NCBI RefSeq assembly: GCF_030936135.1
Contig: NC_082610.1
Span: forward strand, 16,750,428 to 16,814,427
Length of the DNA stretch: 64,000 nucleotides
DNA from: Gavia stellata
Taxonomy: Eukaryota; Chordata; Aves; Gaviiformes; Gaviidae
Direction of reading: 5' to 3'
A program made the translations under genes and the position numbers. This document shows, one piece after another, positions 22,231-33,600 of the stretch. Position 1 is the stretch's first letter. Each line of letters begins with the position of its first letter. The notes under the pieces were generated by a model that searched no databases, was not told the DNA's origin, and worked only from the letters and a program-made list of their open reading frames with translations.

Positions 22231-25106
22231 GGTTTACCTCGAGCAGCTCATTGTTTAATGGCTCAGCTGGTCAGGGAAGGGATACAGCTTCCTAACTCAG
22301 GAATGCAAGCTAGACAAACTAAATCCAGAGAATGTGAATTCCTCTGTACCTCATCTAAAATTATCAGTCATCTAAAATGCATATATTTCAAATCCAGAGT
22401 AATCACAAAAATAATTACTTTGACATTGCTGTACACTAAGGACAGAAACAAACTTAAGATGCCAAGAAATAAACTTCCCTAGTCTTTAAAAGTGATTTCA
22501 AGTAACTGCCTTGGATGTTTCAGGACATTTCTCAGCTTCATGCTTTAAACAAAGGCTATGGAACTTTCCGGTCCAGAGATAAGTGGAAACAAATACATTT
22601 GCACCCTACCAAGCAGTTAGCTGTGTTGCACTCCGTGACCGCCTGTGAGTATTCAGTGCACCCTAAAGTCAATGGGTGAACTGTATTACAAGGGTGAAGA
22701 ACTGGGCCCTGTGGATCACCTATCAGGTGATGAAAATACAAACATCTTCATGAAAAATACCCCACAACATGAACAAAAAGTAGGTCTGCCAGGAAGTGAG
22801 GATAATGATACTGAATAACACCAGCTGGTGGAATAGCTGTATTTGCAAGGTGTTCTCTTAACCAGAGAAGAAAGAAGATTAAGAATGGAAAAAAAGAAAA
22901 TACATATATTTAATTTAGCTGTTTAGCTTATTCAGTAGTTTAGTTAGCTAAAGTATCTTGAAAGTACCTGTTGCTTAAACATGTCAAAAATCCAAAAAGA
23001 GAAGCATATTGGAAATAGACAGAAAACCCCCTCTATAATATGTGGTATAAGTACAGTATATAGACAGTAGGTCAAACTATTTAAGCAAGCAATATATTAA
23101 TAAATGTTATTAAAATAAGACGCAAAGAAAGAATTGTTTTATAAGAATAACCTCCTTTCCAAAGTTGCTGAAGACAATGAAAAAACCTACCATCACAGTA
23201 AATGTGAAAAAGCAGTAGTTAAATATTGAACAGCAGCCATAGTGCCCAGATACTACAGAAATTAAAGACCACGTGTAAGACAGACTGCAAAGCAATAAGG
23301 GCTTTCCTCCATGACGGGATTAGACTGATTCGGATTGCTGGAGAAACATGAGCCTCTGGGGAGAGCAACCCAAAATAGAAAACCTGGACTGAGAGACAAC
23401 TGCCCCAATTCAGAGAGCCGTTTCCAGCAAATCCATCGTTCAGTGCTGGCAAGCTCTCTGCCCTAGAAACTACTCTGAACCAAACCACCCAGCTGCACTT
23501 CGTCTGAGCTTCCAACTAAGAAACTAAGTATTTGCATGGAATATAAACTCTGAGAAAATGGTATTTCAGGTGCGTAGAAAGCAATGGTTAGCAGTATTGA
23601 GCAGCTGTGAGCGCACACATGTACATACAGAGATATACGCGTATGGGCCGGCTGTAGAGGCTGTATAGGCGTGGACTAGGAGTCCCTCTCCATCCCCATC
23701 ACACACGGCGGGCGGCATCCCAGAAGGACGTAGTGCAGTGTCGCTGCCGGCTGCTCATCCACACGCCAGCTCATATGACCAGTAACAGGAGTTTGTTCTT
23801 TCTACCTGGGAGCAAAGAAATAAATAAGCTATAAGAATTGAGAGCAACGCTAGAAATGACAGAGTTGAAGTGGAGAAGTTAAGGCCCTAGCCCGTGGGGT
23901 GGCTTGGGCAGGGGGAGATGGGGTCTCCGAGGGGCCTTCTGCTCCGCAGCCGCGCTCCCTGCCTCAGCTGGGGTTATGACGGCAGATGGCGGCCGTGTCT
24001 TTAGTAGAGCAGCAGCTGGAGCCTACGCGGTGCGCAGATCCTGCACAGCAACACGTTCAGCCCAGCACCTGTGACCCTTTCCTGGTGCCAGCCGTTGTTC
24101 ATGTTGGCTTCTTCTCGGGCACTTCTGTACACAATGTCTTCTGCGCTGAAAGGCTCAGCAGAGCCCGCCCCCCCCGAGCCTTCCAGGAGGAGATCTTTCC
24201 AGAGAATGCTGCTGAGAGATAAGTAAACAACAGAAAGAGCATACCAAAGGTTTATCTGTTTTACTGAAAGTATTCGAAGCTCTTCATAATCATACGTGCC
24301 TCCGAAGCTGAGAAATGTGCATTTGCCACCTGCAGTTGCAGATGGTTGTGGCATCTGAAGCAGATCAAATGGATTGTGCATTTTCTTATATTGCTCTGGA
24401 GCCAAAGCATCTTCTTTTCAAACACTTAGAGAAAGATTTGGATTTATTTCCCAAACAGCACTGAGAGCCTGCTTTGAAGATCTATTTCATTTTTTGGGGC
24501 TATGGCATCTCTGGAAGTTAGGCTCCCAGCTGTTTTTACAGATCTCTGCTGTATTACACATGAAAATAAAACCAATATAATCAGCTGCCAAATGAAAGCA
24601 ACCTAAAATGAACTGTTTCTTGAAACTCTGCTCCTCTTTTTCTCACCCCGTCCCTGCCTTGAAGAAACTCATGCTCCTCCATGATTAACAAATCCAGTCT
24701 TTTTTGCATACTGTCAGGGAACAAGCTCCAGTATCAAGGGCACAAAAAACCTGCACCTCTCTATAAGATCAGAGTTATCTGGAGTGTTTCCTTTGCTTAT
24801 GTTCGGCTAATGTAGCGAAGTTCAATGCAAAACCACATAGAAGCAGGAGTGTATTTTATTTTAAACGGATTTCATGCATACTTTCTCTCACAGACCATTG
24901 TCACTCCTTCTCTCATGTGTATGAGGCTGGAGATGCGTGTGGCCACATAGCCTCGACAGGACTCTGTGGTGCAAGCCAGGAGCCAAGGGTGACCCAGCAC
25001 AGTCAGTACCTTCACTGACCGCGTGCTGTCCCTAAACATGGCATGCAGACTTGGATACCAATAACAGGGGCCATCAACAGTCCCAGACAAGGCAAAGTTA
25101 ATGAAT
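22230..25106. other. Intergenic; CpG-rich patch at about 23.6-24.2 kb and a 126-codon ORF
   Basis: Most of this stretch is unremarkable. From about 23,630 to 24,200 the GC and CpG content rises locally. A minus-strand open frame (24381-24001) overlaps that patch and is listed separately. No known gene was recognised. Confidence 0.6.
24001..24381 (-). CDS. Uncertain 126-codon ORF with one possible membrane segment
   Basis: From ATG at 24381 to TAA at 24001 the frame is open for 126 codons. The first residues are MHNPFDLLQMPQPS. A hydrophobic stretch (INLWYALSVVYLSLSSILW, about residues 43-61) could span a membrane. After it the sequence turns Gly/Glu/Ser-rich as the DNA becomes GC-rich. In-frame TGA lies 13 codons upstream of the ATG. 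I recognise no family. It could be chance, an exon of an unknown transcript or a lineage-specific small protein. Chance is the most likely reading. Confidence 0.15.
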   Translation of the reverse strand: MHNPFDLLQMPQPSATAGGKCTFLSFGGTYDYEELRILSVKQINLWYALSVVYLSLSSILWKDLLLEGSGGAGSAEPFSAEDIVYRSAREEANMNNGWHQERVTGAGLNVLLCRICAPRRLQLLLY

Positions 25107-25358
25107 CAGGTCCAGGGGCCATCCAGGAGTAGCAGGATGGGACCAGAGACAAGGCTTGAAACAAGGCTGCAACACAGGTCTAAGGTCCACCCAGGAGATG
25201 GGGCTGAAGACAAAGCTACAGCATAGGTCCAAGGTCCACCCAGGAGACACGGCTGGAGACAGGCTACCTCCAGTATAGATCTGAGGTTCCTCTAGGAGTC
25301 AGGGCTTGAGAAAAACTGTCTCCAGCGTAAGTCTGAGATGCACTCAGGCGGCAGCCCT
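25107..25358. repeat. Degenerate tandem repeat, units of about 49-52 bp
   Basis: Units begin with AGGTCYAAGGTCCACC-like sequence and start at about 25176, 25225, 25277 and 25329 (partial). A more diverged unit precedes them from 25107. Each contains a CCAGGAG or TAGGAG core and a GGGCTG(A/G)AGAC-like block. Divergence between units shows an old array. Confidence 0.75.
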
Positions 25359-26796
25359 TTGTTTTCCAGACCTGGGTGCCTTCAGAAGTTGCACATACCA
25401 TTCCTTTCGCCCCTTGTTTCTTGATGATTTCACACTTGTACATTGCCATTCATACCTCATCCATACCAACCCTACTGTATCTATGTCAAATCCTTATGGG
25501 TGTACCGTCACATTAGAGGAGAAGTCTTTACCTGGTGGCCACGTTGTAAACAATTCAATGCAAACTAACACTTCAATCATCATCAGGAAGCTAATCAAAA
25601 GCTAGTGCAGACGGAAAACAGCAGCGTAAGATGTTACCAACGTGAAACAGAATTTAGCAAACAGGCTGCTGCCTCCTACATGAGCTCCGTCTTTTGAGTG
25701 TAGCCCCCATATCGAGCACTTCATAGTAGTGTAATCTCACACGCAATTTTCTCAGCATGGTTCTCTGCAGTGATAAGCTGTATTTACCATGCAGTTAGCA
25801 TAGTCAAAAATCGACAGTGTTATATTTAAAACTAATAAAATAAATTCTTGATCACCATCTTCTGCTAAGTCAGGCTTTGTGTAGTGTGCTGAGCCTCAGT
25901 ACAGGGATTGTGGACTTAGAAATAAAGAACATAAGGTCATTTGGAGAAATGTAGTTTCAGTTAAGCAAATGTAAGGGTATATTCATTCCAATACACTCTC
26001 AGCAAATCATTTGGCTTCATATATTTAAGCTTTTATGCAATTGCTTGTTGGCTAAACTTATTTCAATCTCCATTCTGCAGATTTAACTCAGATTTCCTAG
26101 AAGGAGGTTGTAATTTGTGGAGCATATTGTACTCCTTTGGTGTAACTTTGAGAAATAAAAAACGTGCGGCCTTGTAACGAATGATACTAAAATTTCTGAC
26201 TTCCCTTCAACAAAACTATCTTATTAACAGTTCTGCGTTGAAATAGACCACCATTTTATCCCTGGCACAAAAAATTAAGAGAAAAGCAATCCATTTTGTC
26301 AGAGCATACCTTGGTAAATCTAATTCCATTCCAATAAATGAGCAGTCCAAAGAGGATTGGAGCTTACCACAAAATACCAAAATAAAGGTCAGATTTGTAG
26401 CAAGCATAAATCAACATTCTTGCATGGCTTCAGTAGATTTATGCCCATTTATACTAGGCAAGAATCTGGCTCATTACCACTGGATGAACTACAAATAGAG
26501 GGTCAAGCAGGAGTTTGAGTTTTAACACTTATTTCCTTGACTTGTTAGCTTAAATCAGATTCTAAATATTTTGAAGACTTTTTGTTCACAGTAACTGAGG
26601 AGGAAGTTGGTCTGGAAGTTGGTTAAATTCCCTCCCTTGAAAGTAAGCTTTTCAAACAAGGTCTGTGCAGCGTTATTAAACAGCTTGAGCAGAATGAATT
26701 GTCAGCTTTTCCAATCCATACATTTCAGGTTTTGAAATGTAGCCTTTAGGGCAACATAAATAACACAAAATCAGCTGATCGATTGTCCAAGGTTGT

Positions 26797-26835
26797 GATG
26801 ATTTGGTGTTGCTCAGCAGGAGATGATTTGGTGTT
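26797..26835. repeat. 14-bp direct repeat, 25-bp period
   Basis: GATGATTTGGTGTT occurs at 26797-26810 and again at 26822-26835, separated by GCTCAGCAGGA. It could be a small slippage duplication or the target-site trace of an old event. Confidence 0.7.
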
Positions 26836-29800
26836 ATAGACTCATTCCCCTTTGAAGCACTCGCCTCCAGATAGTGCTGTGTGAGTATTTAAAAAGCATG
26901 CAGCACACAGAAATTGAGCAAAGTGCAGTACAGGGAGGAGCAAACCCATGCTAGGATCTGTGCAGAATTGCAGGAGAGTCTGAATAATCATCTCACAGGG
27001 TTTTAACATCCGATACGGTTACATCAAGCTTTTCTTGGAGCAGGCGTCCAAGAAGCATTTGTGGATGGCCTAAGCCAGCACAGGTCCTGAGAGAAGAAAC
27101 CTCTGCTCTGCCTGCATCGCTGGCTTTTCCATCGGACCTTATTTGTGCTGGCATCAGGATTTGTACAATTGCACAATGAAGCCGACCAGGAACCATTCGG
27201 CTGGAAGCAAACCGAACAACAACAACAAGTTAGTTCCCCTAAGGCCACGGCTTTCAGCAGTGCAGCCAGACTGTTGTTCATTGAACTCTGCTCTCCCAGC
27301 GGGCTGGAGAAGGAGGTTAAGGTCACTGATCTGCAGAAGGACGGCTACCTGCCATTTCCCCTGTTAAATGGGCTCAAGTGCAGCTGGGACAACGGATTCC
27401 AGTCCCAAAACACTGAGTCCTTGGCCCTCAGCAGGGCTGGAGAGAGAGAAGGGCGAGGGACCTGCAGGAGAGAAACCTGGGCCATGGGGAATGTGCCTGT
27501 TGGGCAAAAATGAGGGAGATCATTGATCAAGCACTTCAACTACGGGATCTCTGCCTTGAGACCAGCCAGGCTCTGGCAAAGTCAGATTCGGTTTGTGAAA
27601 CCCAAAAACTACTCAGATTTTTTTTCCCCTGGGTATCAGTTGATGACTAATGAATGCCTTTATGCTCTCTCCAGTTCCTTTGCTGTTACTGAAGTTACCT
27701 GACTTAGAGAGGTTTTCTCCTCCCAGCTTGGTGTCTGTAGCCAGATCCTCTAGCAAAGTCAAACTCCTCGGTATCATTCACTACCACAGAAAGTGAGAAA
27801 TCCCAGTGTTTACTGCATATTGCTAAGAAGCGTGAAGAAAACCTCTGAAAAATCACCATTATTTGAATGGAAAGGTCCTTTTTAATTAGCAAATGTGTTC
27901 AAAAGTATTTTTACTGAAGCATTTAAAAAAACATGGATATTTAGGAGGAGAATAGCCTAGTTGCAGAATTGTGCTATTATATCTCAGAAACTTCAAGGCA
28001 GGTCTGTGGCTGGAAGGGAGACTGTGCGGAGGAGCAGCAGACACTGCAAGAAGCCGTTGATGAGCAAGGAGGAACACCCTCCGGGGGATCCCTCGCCCAC
28101 CTGATCTGTCTTTTAGCTGAATCACAAAGCAGAGGCCACTTCCACTTACAGATGTCAAATATCTCTTAGTATTTCCCACGATCATAGGAGTTTTAGCCTT
28201 CATGTCTGTCTTAACTAAATGCTGCTCTAAGTAATTCTGTTTCCCTTGTATAAATTCCCTGGCAGTTTTCAGTTCAGTTAGTTAAATAAACCATCATTTC
28301 CTGCCTCAAATGTCAACTATTGTGGCCCAGGGTTCCCTAAGGGTCTCACTGCCTTTAGATCAGCTGCTTCACAATCTGAGCACATTCTCCTCATTCTTTA
28401 AAGCATTTTCTCTGCTTTTTTTACACAAGGACTTCCCCTGTACAGGAAATCCAGGCTTTAACAGTAAAGATAATGGGCAAGTCATTTTCTTCAGCATCAG
28501 AGGGATTGCAGGAAGCAGTGCAGCTATGGCACTGAATCGTAGATTCAGCAAGATTCAGTTCATGTCACTCAAAGGAGACATCCTTTGGTTGGGATTTCAG
28601 ATGGTTGAGGGGCATTGCAAAGTTACGAGTGGAGACCTGTACTCTCTTGTTGGCAGTTGGACACCTCATGTTACATCTTTTTTGGCCTGTATTCCCAGGC
28701 TGCCTCCCTGGGTGGGTTTCTGCACTTCTGCTTTTTGGTGAACAACCCTGAAACCTTCTGAAGGTATCTTTGGACTTTCCTCTACAGGTGAGGAGGTCAG
28801 GGCTTCTTTATCAGGCAAACTGCTGACCCAACAACAAGGTGCAAATAGCTGCAGATTTTGAGGTTGCAGGTACAATTTTAACTTCCCTGAGGATTAGCAC
28901 GCTAGAGGTGGACAATCTATACCCTCCTTTCCGGTAAATAATATCCGAGATGATAAAAGTCTCATATACGTTGCAAATGCTACTTAGCATTTGCTTAATA
29001 AATGCCACTTTCTCCTGAAGGTGCTGCCACATTGGAGCAGTGGAATGAAGGATACTGATCCCGGTCAGAAAGTGCTAGAGAAATGCAGTGTCTGACATAG
29101 ACTTTTCCCTCCTAAGAAACCTCCTGATTTACTTGTTCAGTAGTGGATGGTTTAGCTGGTCTGCAGGTCCCCTCCCACCACCCCGTCTCCATTCAGATCC
29201 ACACAACACTTCTGCTGGGAGCAAAGGCCACAGATTTGTTTGCATGATTTGAAATACGATCTAAGCAGGCAGCATTAGTTAGTACACTGACGGTGACTCT
29301 TACCTAATGCAACAGTAATGCTGCACTCCAGAAGCAGTAGTATCTCCTTGTTAAACACGGGAACGCTTGAGTCTTGAACATTTTTCCAAATGCCCAGATA
29401 TACGAAGGTCCCAGGCAAAGGCTCTCCCATGGAGGGACCTGCAGAGCAGAGCACTTAGGGCCCTGGCTATAAAGCTGGGCAGCTCTCCACCTTTGTGGTA
29501 AGGTAAGGTAAGGAGTTCTCTTGCCTTCAGAGAAATCACCAGGCTTGGTTGTTTTAAGAATGACCTCTACCTGCTACTTACCTCCAGGTCCTTTCTATGA
29601 TGTGAATGGTTTTTGTGATGAGTGCAGTGCAGACAAATTGTGATGGCTTGTTTATACAGTCACACATTCAAAATTAAAGGTCAAATACCAAGGGCCTTAG
29701 TGAGGCAAAGAGTCAAGTCTGTGTTTCACAACCTAGGCCACATTGGGTAACCAGTTTCTCGGTGGGAGACCTCACTGATTTCTGTAGAGTTATCTGAATA

Positions 29801-32800
29801 ATACCTGGCTTAAATCCTACCATTGTCGAGGCCCCTGTCAGGTGCAAAAAAGATGACCTTCCTCATGTCTGCTCAGTATTTTCCCAAACCCTACACAAAA
29901 GAGCAAAGCCACTGGGTCTTCTAATTTATGCTTTTTGAATCCAAAGCAGCAAGAACCTCCTGATGTGCAGAGCGGAGAAACTTAACAGGGCCGGGGAGCT
30001 CTCTGGTGCTGACCGTGCCCTCTCCTGCACTGCTCAGCAGAGCTAGCGGGGAAGGGAGCTGTTGCTCTTTCTTTGCTGACATCTAGAAGAATTTGGTTTT
30101 CTCTACTTCACCCTAGTTGTCTTCAATTTTATGTCACCTCCTGGCAGTTGTCATGTAATACATGAGCTGCTGTGATATTGAAGAGGACAAAACCCAGTAA
30201 TGGCAGTATCTTTCTTTCCAAGCTTGAGTGTTTACAGGAAGTTTGCTGCTTCTTGAATCTTCCGTGTCACCATGGAAAAAACCTCACCAAAACCCTCTTA
30301 AAAGCCGTACCACTTTTGTGGTGTAGGGGAAAAGATTTGAGGCAAACATGTTTATGTAAATGCTTACATTGCTGTATAAAAGAACATTATCAAATCAAAA
30401 CTTGGTACCAGTTTTACTGGCATTTAAATTCAAATCTGTCTGGTTGGGGACCCTCTGCTTGAGAAGTACCTGCTAATACTTAGGGAGAAGATTTATTTTT
30501 ATTTGGAACAAAAGGAAAAGTTTACAACCTGGCTTTGTGGCATAGAAATCTGGTTCTGGAGCCAAAATTGGGGCATGGAATTGCTATTGACATCTCTTCT
30601 CATTCATCTATTTACCTGAAATTTGGGGGAGAAAATCTCTTTCAACCAAGCTGGGCCACGTTCAAGCCTTTGCTGATAATGCCTGGGGCAAATTCACAAC
30701 TCTGACATTTAATGAGCACAACTGATGGCTCTGAGGAGTTTGACTAGCTGCCAAATTGATATGTCTGTGTATCCCATCAGTGACTGTTACATCTCATTTA
30801 GATTTTTTTTTTTCCTGATGTCTGTTAAATTGATTTTTGGCCAGTTTGTTTGGCAATCTTGCTGAAGCACTGCAAAGTGGACACGAGATAGGAACAATGC
30901 TAAGCAACCAGATGTAAAAAGACTGGCGCAATAAGAAAGTGTATTTGTTTTTCGCTGTTTAAACATGATTTACCAGCTGGGAAGCTGTCTTGGAGGTTAT
31001 ATTGCAGTTCCATTAAACTAATCCAGAGTACAAACACATCACACAATATGGTCTTACAAACACGCCTCACGCAAATACCCCTGCATGCAGGAAGTGATAT
31101 GGCAGGAACGGCTTAGGTGACAGTCGCTGGAGGCACAGATGGGAACAAAGGGCTGGCTAGGAGAAATGGGATATTATGTCAGATCTGTCATATTTAGGTA
31201 AGGCTACATTCTCCCCATATGTGAGGGATCTCCATCCACCTGTCAGCAGCTGCTCTGAGATCCTGTGGGATCACTGGAGCACTGGCAGAGCCAGGGTCAG
31301 AGCCGATGAAGAGAGAGATGAGAAAAGTGCCAGGAAAGAGGGGCTGAATAAAGGACGTCAGCCGGTCACCTGCAGTATTGCATGAATGCCAAATTAGTGC
31401 CATAAGCACAAAATTAAAGACCCTAGGTACAATATTAAGGCCCTAAATACAAGTAGCTGAAAAACTAAAGTCCTGCCGTGGTGGATCATGACAGATACTG
31501 CATTGCTTGCTTCTTGAGTTGCAGAGCCTGGCCCTTCTCATGGTATTTGTCCTGCCATGCTGGCAGGCTGCCAGACACTATCGCCCCATTGGCCTCCCCT
31601 CCATCAGCCAAGAAATTTCTGCCTCTCCCCCAGTGATGAGGAGGATGGTGGCTGTCAGAGTGGAAGGAAAAACAGGCTACCTGCTGCACTGCTGTTAATT
31701 TTACCAATGAATTTACTTGGACAGGTAACTTCAGGTTGGCACCACTTGAAAAAACTGAGAGAAGACCATTAATGGCAGAGATCTCCGCTGCATCCCCACC
31801 CTACCGGCCGGCATCTTTCCAGCTTATAGATGTTGCCTTTCCTTGCACAAACCCAATCCTTTATGCTTTTCCTATGAAAGCCTCCTCTTTTCCTGATCTA
31901 AGAAAGAGAACATGCCAAGCAGAATGGTATACATTGCATCATTAGGTGGGATAATGTCACCCAGACCTTTGCTTGCCAGTCATGAAACTGTTCCTAGTTG
32001 CAGTGTCAGAAAGTAGCTTCTGAGGCAGCAGGTCCCATTAATTGGCCCTGCTTTGGCCTCTCCTGCATCTACTTTGACACGTGCACGATTAAACACCTCC
32101 ACCCCCACTATTTTAGCCTTTCCCTGACTTCCCCCAGCCTTATCCCCACCTTCTGTAGCTGTCCTGTCCCTCTTGGGCCAACATCGTGGCTTAGTGGCTG
32201 CTGTCCTGCCCCAGCCAGGCCACCTCTTCAGCTCAGTTACCCAGAGGAGAGTGGCAGGGAGTGGGCAAAACATTGGCTCTGCCACTGCCAGCCGAGCTGG
32301 AAAGGTCGCAGGCTGCTCGCTGAGCTGCTCCCAGGGCACTGATGCGCTGCCCTCTGCTCGGGGCGCCCATCGCAGACCTCGCTTGGAGCTCTCCTGGCCC
32401 AGCAAGGTGTGCCAAACCCTGTGTAACAGAGCCCCGGGTTCAAGAGCTTAGGTGAGGTTACTTCCACCCTCACTGAGTTAAGAGCTCTTCTTCAGAGCTG
32501 CTTTATACCTGATGGTCTGAAACTTTTAAGGATAAAAATGGCCACTGCCCACTATTGGAAAGGGGAGAATTTTTACTTTGCTTTGTAAGATTTATTTCTA
32601 GGCTTGCGACTTCACAAGAAAACATCCATCAAAATCACATCGTACTGATTCCCGTCACACCCTTTTCTTTCTTTTCTGTCTTGATTTTACAGGCTGCTAT
32701 TTTAATAACTGTTTGCAGTTGAACTCAATGCCATGCAACACTGAAAAGGCTGAAATCCTAGCTTTCCCAAGGGAAAACATTTCCCCACCCATCCCTATGG

Positions 32801-33024
32801 GACAGGGCAGTGTTCAGCCATGTGTCTGTTCCGCAGCTCAGGATGCCTCTTGGACATGCTGTTTTCATCTTGTCTCCTTCCCCATGTTACTCTGGACATG
32901 GTAATTCACAACCACAGTAGGTTTCATGCCTCCAAATACACCGATCTGCCTAAGTATAGGGACTTCAGAGAGCTGAGGTATAGGGGAATGTGGTGGTTAA
33001 ACACTGTTGTAGGAATTACGTTAT

Positions 33025-33050
33025 TGTGGTCTATTTTTAGCAGCTGTGGT
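33025..33050. promoter_or_regulatory. Possible MEF2 / E-box / RUNX motif cluster
   Basis: Within 26 bp there is TGTGGT (33025-33030), a perfect MEF2 consensus CTATTTTTAG (33031-33040), an abutting E-box CAGCTG (33041-33046) and a second TGTGGT (33045-33050). Adjacent MEF2 and E-box sites are typical of muscle enhancers. Function here is inferred from motifs only. Confidence 0.3.
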
Positions 33051-33500
33051 CGCTGTGTATTGCAGCCCTAAGTCACCTCTGAACTTACAGTCGCAAAAAT
33101 GAAACTGAAAAACAAATTAATTGGATCCGCAGACTAGCCAAAAGGAATCCTGTCTCAATATTTATAGAACAAATAAACATAAACAACTGTAAAAATGTCT
33201 TTTTGTTCTTTTTGGTTAAACATAGACCTCCTCTGCTGATGATCTTTTGGCTGTATAGTAAGTGTCCCAGCATCCGTGCTGTGAATAATTGTCGCTGGGA
33301 TTTCATGTTTTTTTAGGTCAGCGCCACAAAAATGTTATGGCTGATACGAAGTGCAAGGGCTGACTGCCAGGTTTTGCACCTATTCTTTTGGGCCTGAACC
33401 TTTTTTTCACTTAAATCATTTTTACATTAGTGTACCTGTGCTGAAATGAGTTGCTTGAACATAGCTCTTCCTGATTTGCATCAGTGAAAGTCAGAAGAGC

Positions 33501-33600
33501 ATCACAGAATCATTAAGGTTGGAAAAGACCCGTAAGATCATCAAATCCAACCATCAACTCAACACCACCGTGCCCACTAAACCATGTCCCGCAGTGCCAC
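33501..33600 (-). mobile_element. CR1 LINE, 3' end, minus strand
   Basis: The plus strand reads ATCACAGAATCATTAAGG, then GGTTGGAAAAGACC, AAATCCAACCATCAAC and AAACCATGTCCCGCAGTGCC. This is the complement of a well-preserved bird CR1 3' end. Only about 100 bp were inserted. Confidence 0.9.

Larger units (their letters stand above)
25359..33500. other. Intergenic, no gene recognised
   Basis: About 8 kb of mixed composition. Seen: a 14-bp direct repeat (GATGATTTGGTGTT) at 26797-26810 and 26822-26835, and a short (GGTAA)3 run at about 29497-29513. A MEF2/E-box cluster at 33025-33050 is listed separately. Open frames here are short and match nothing I know. Confidence 0.65.
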
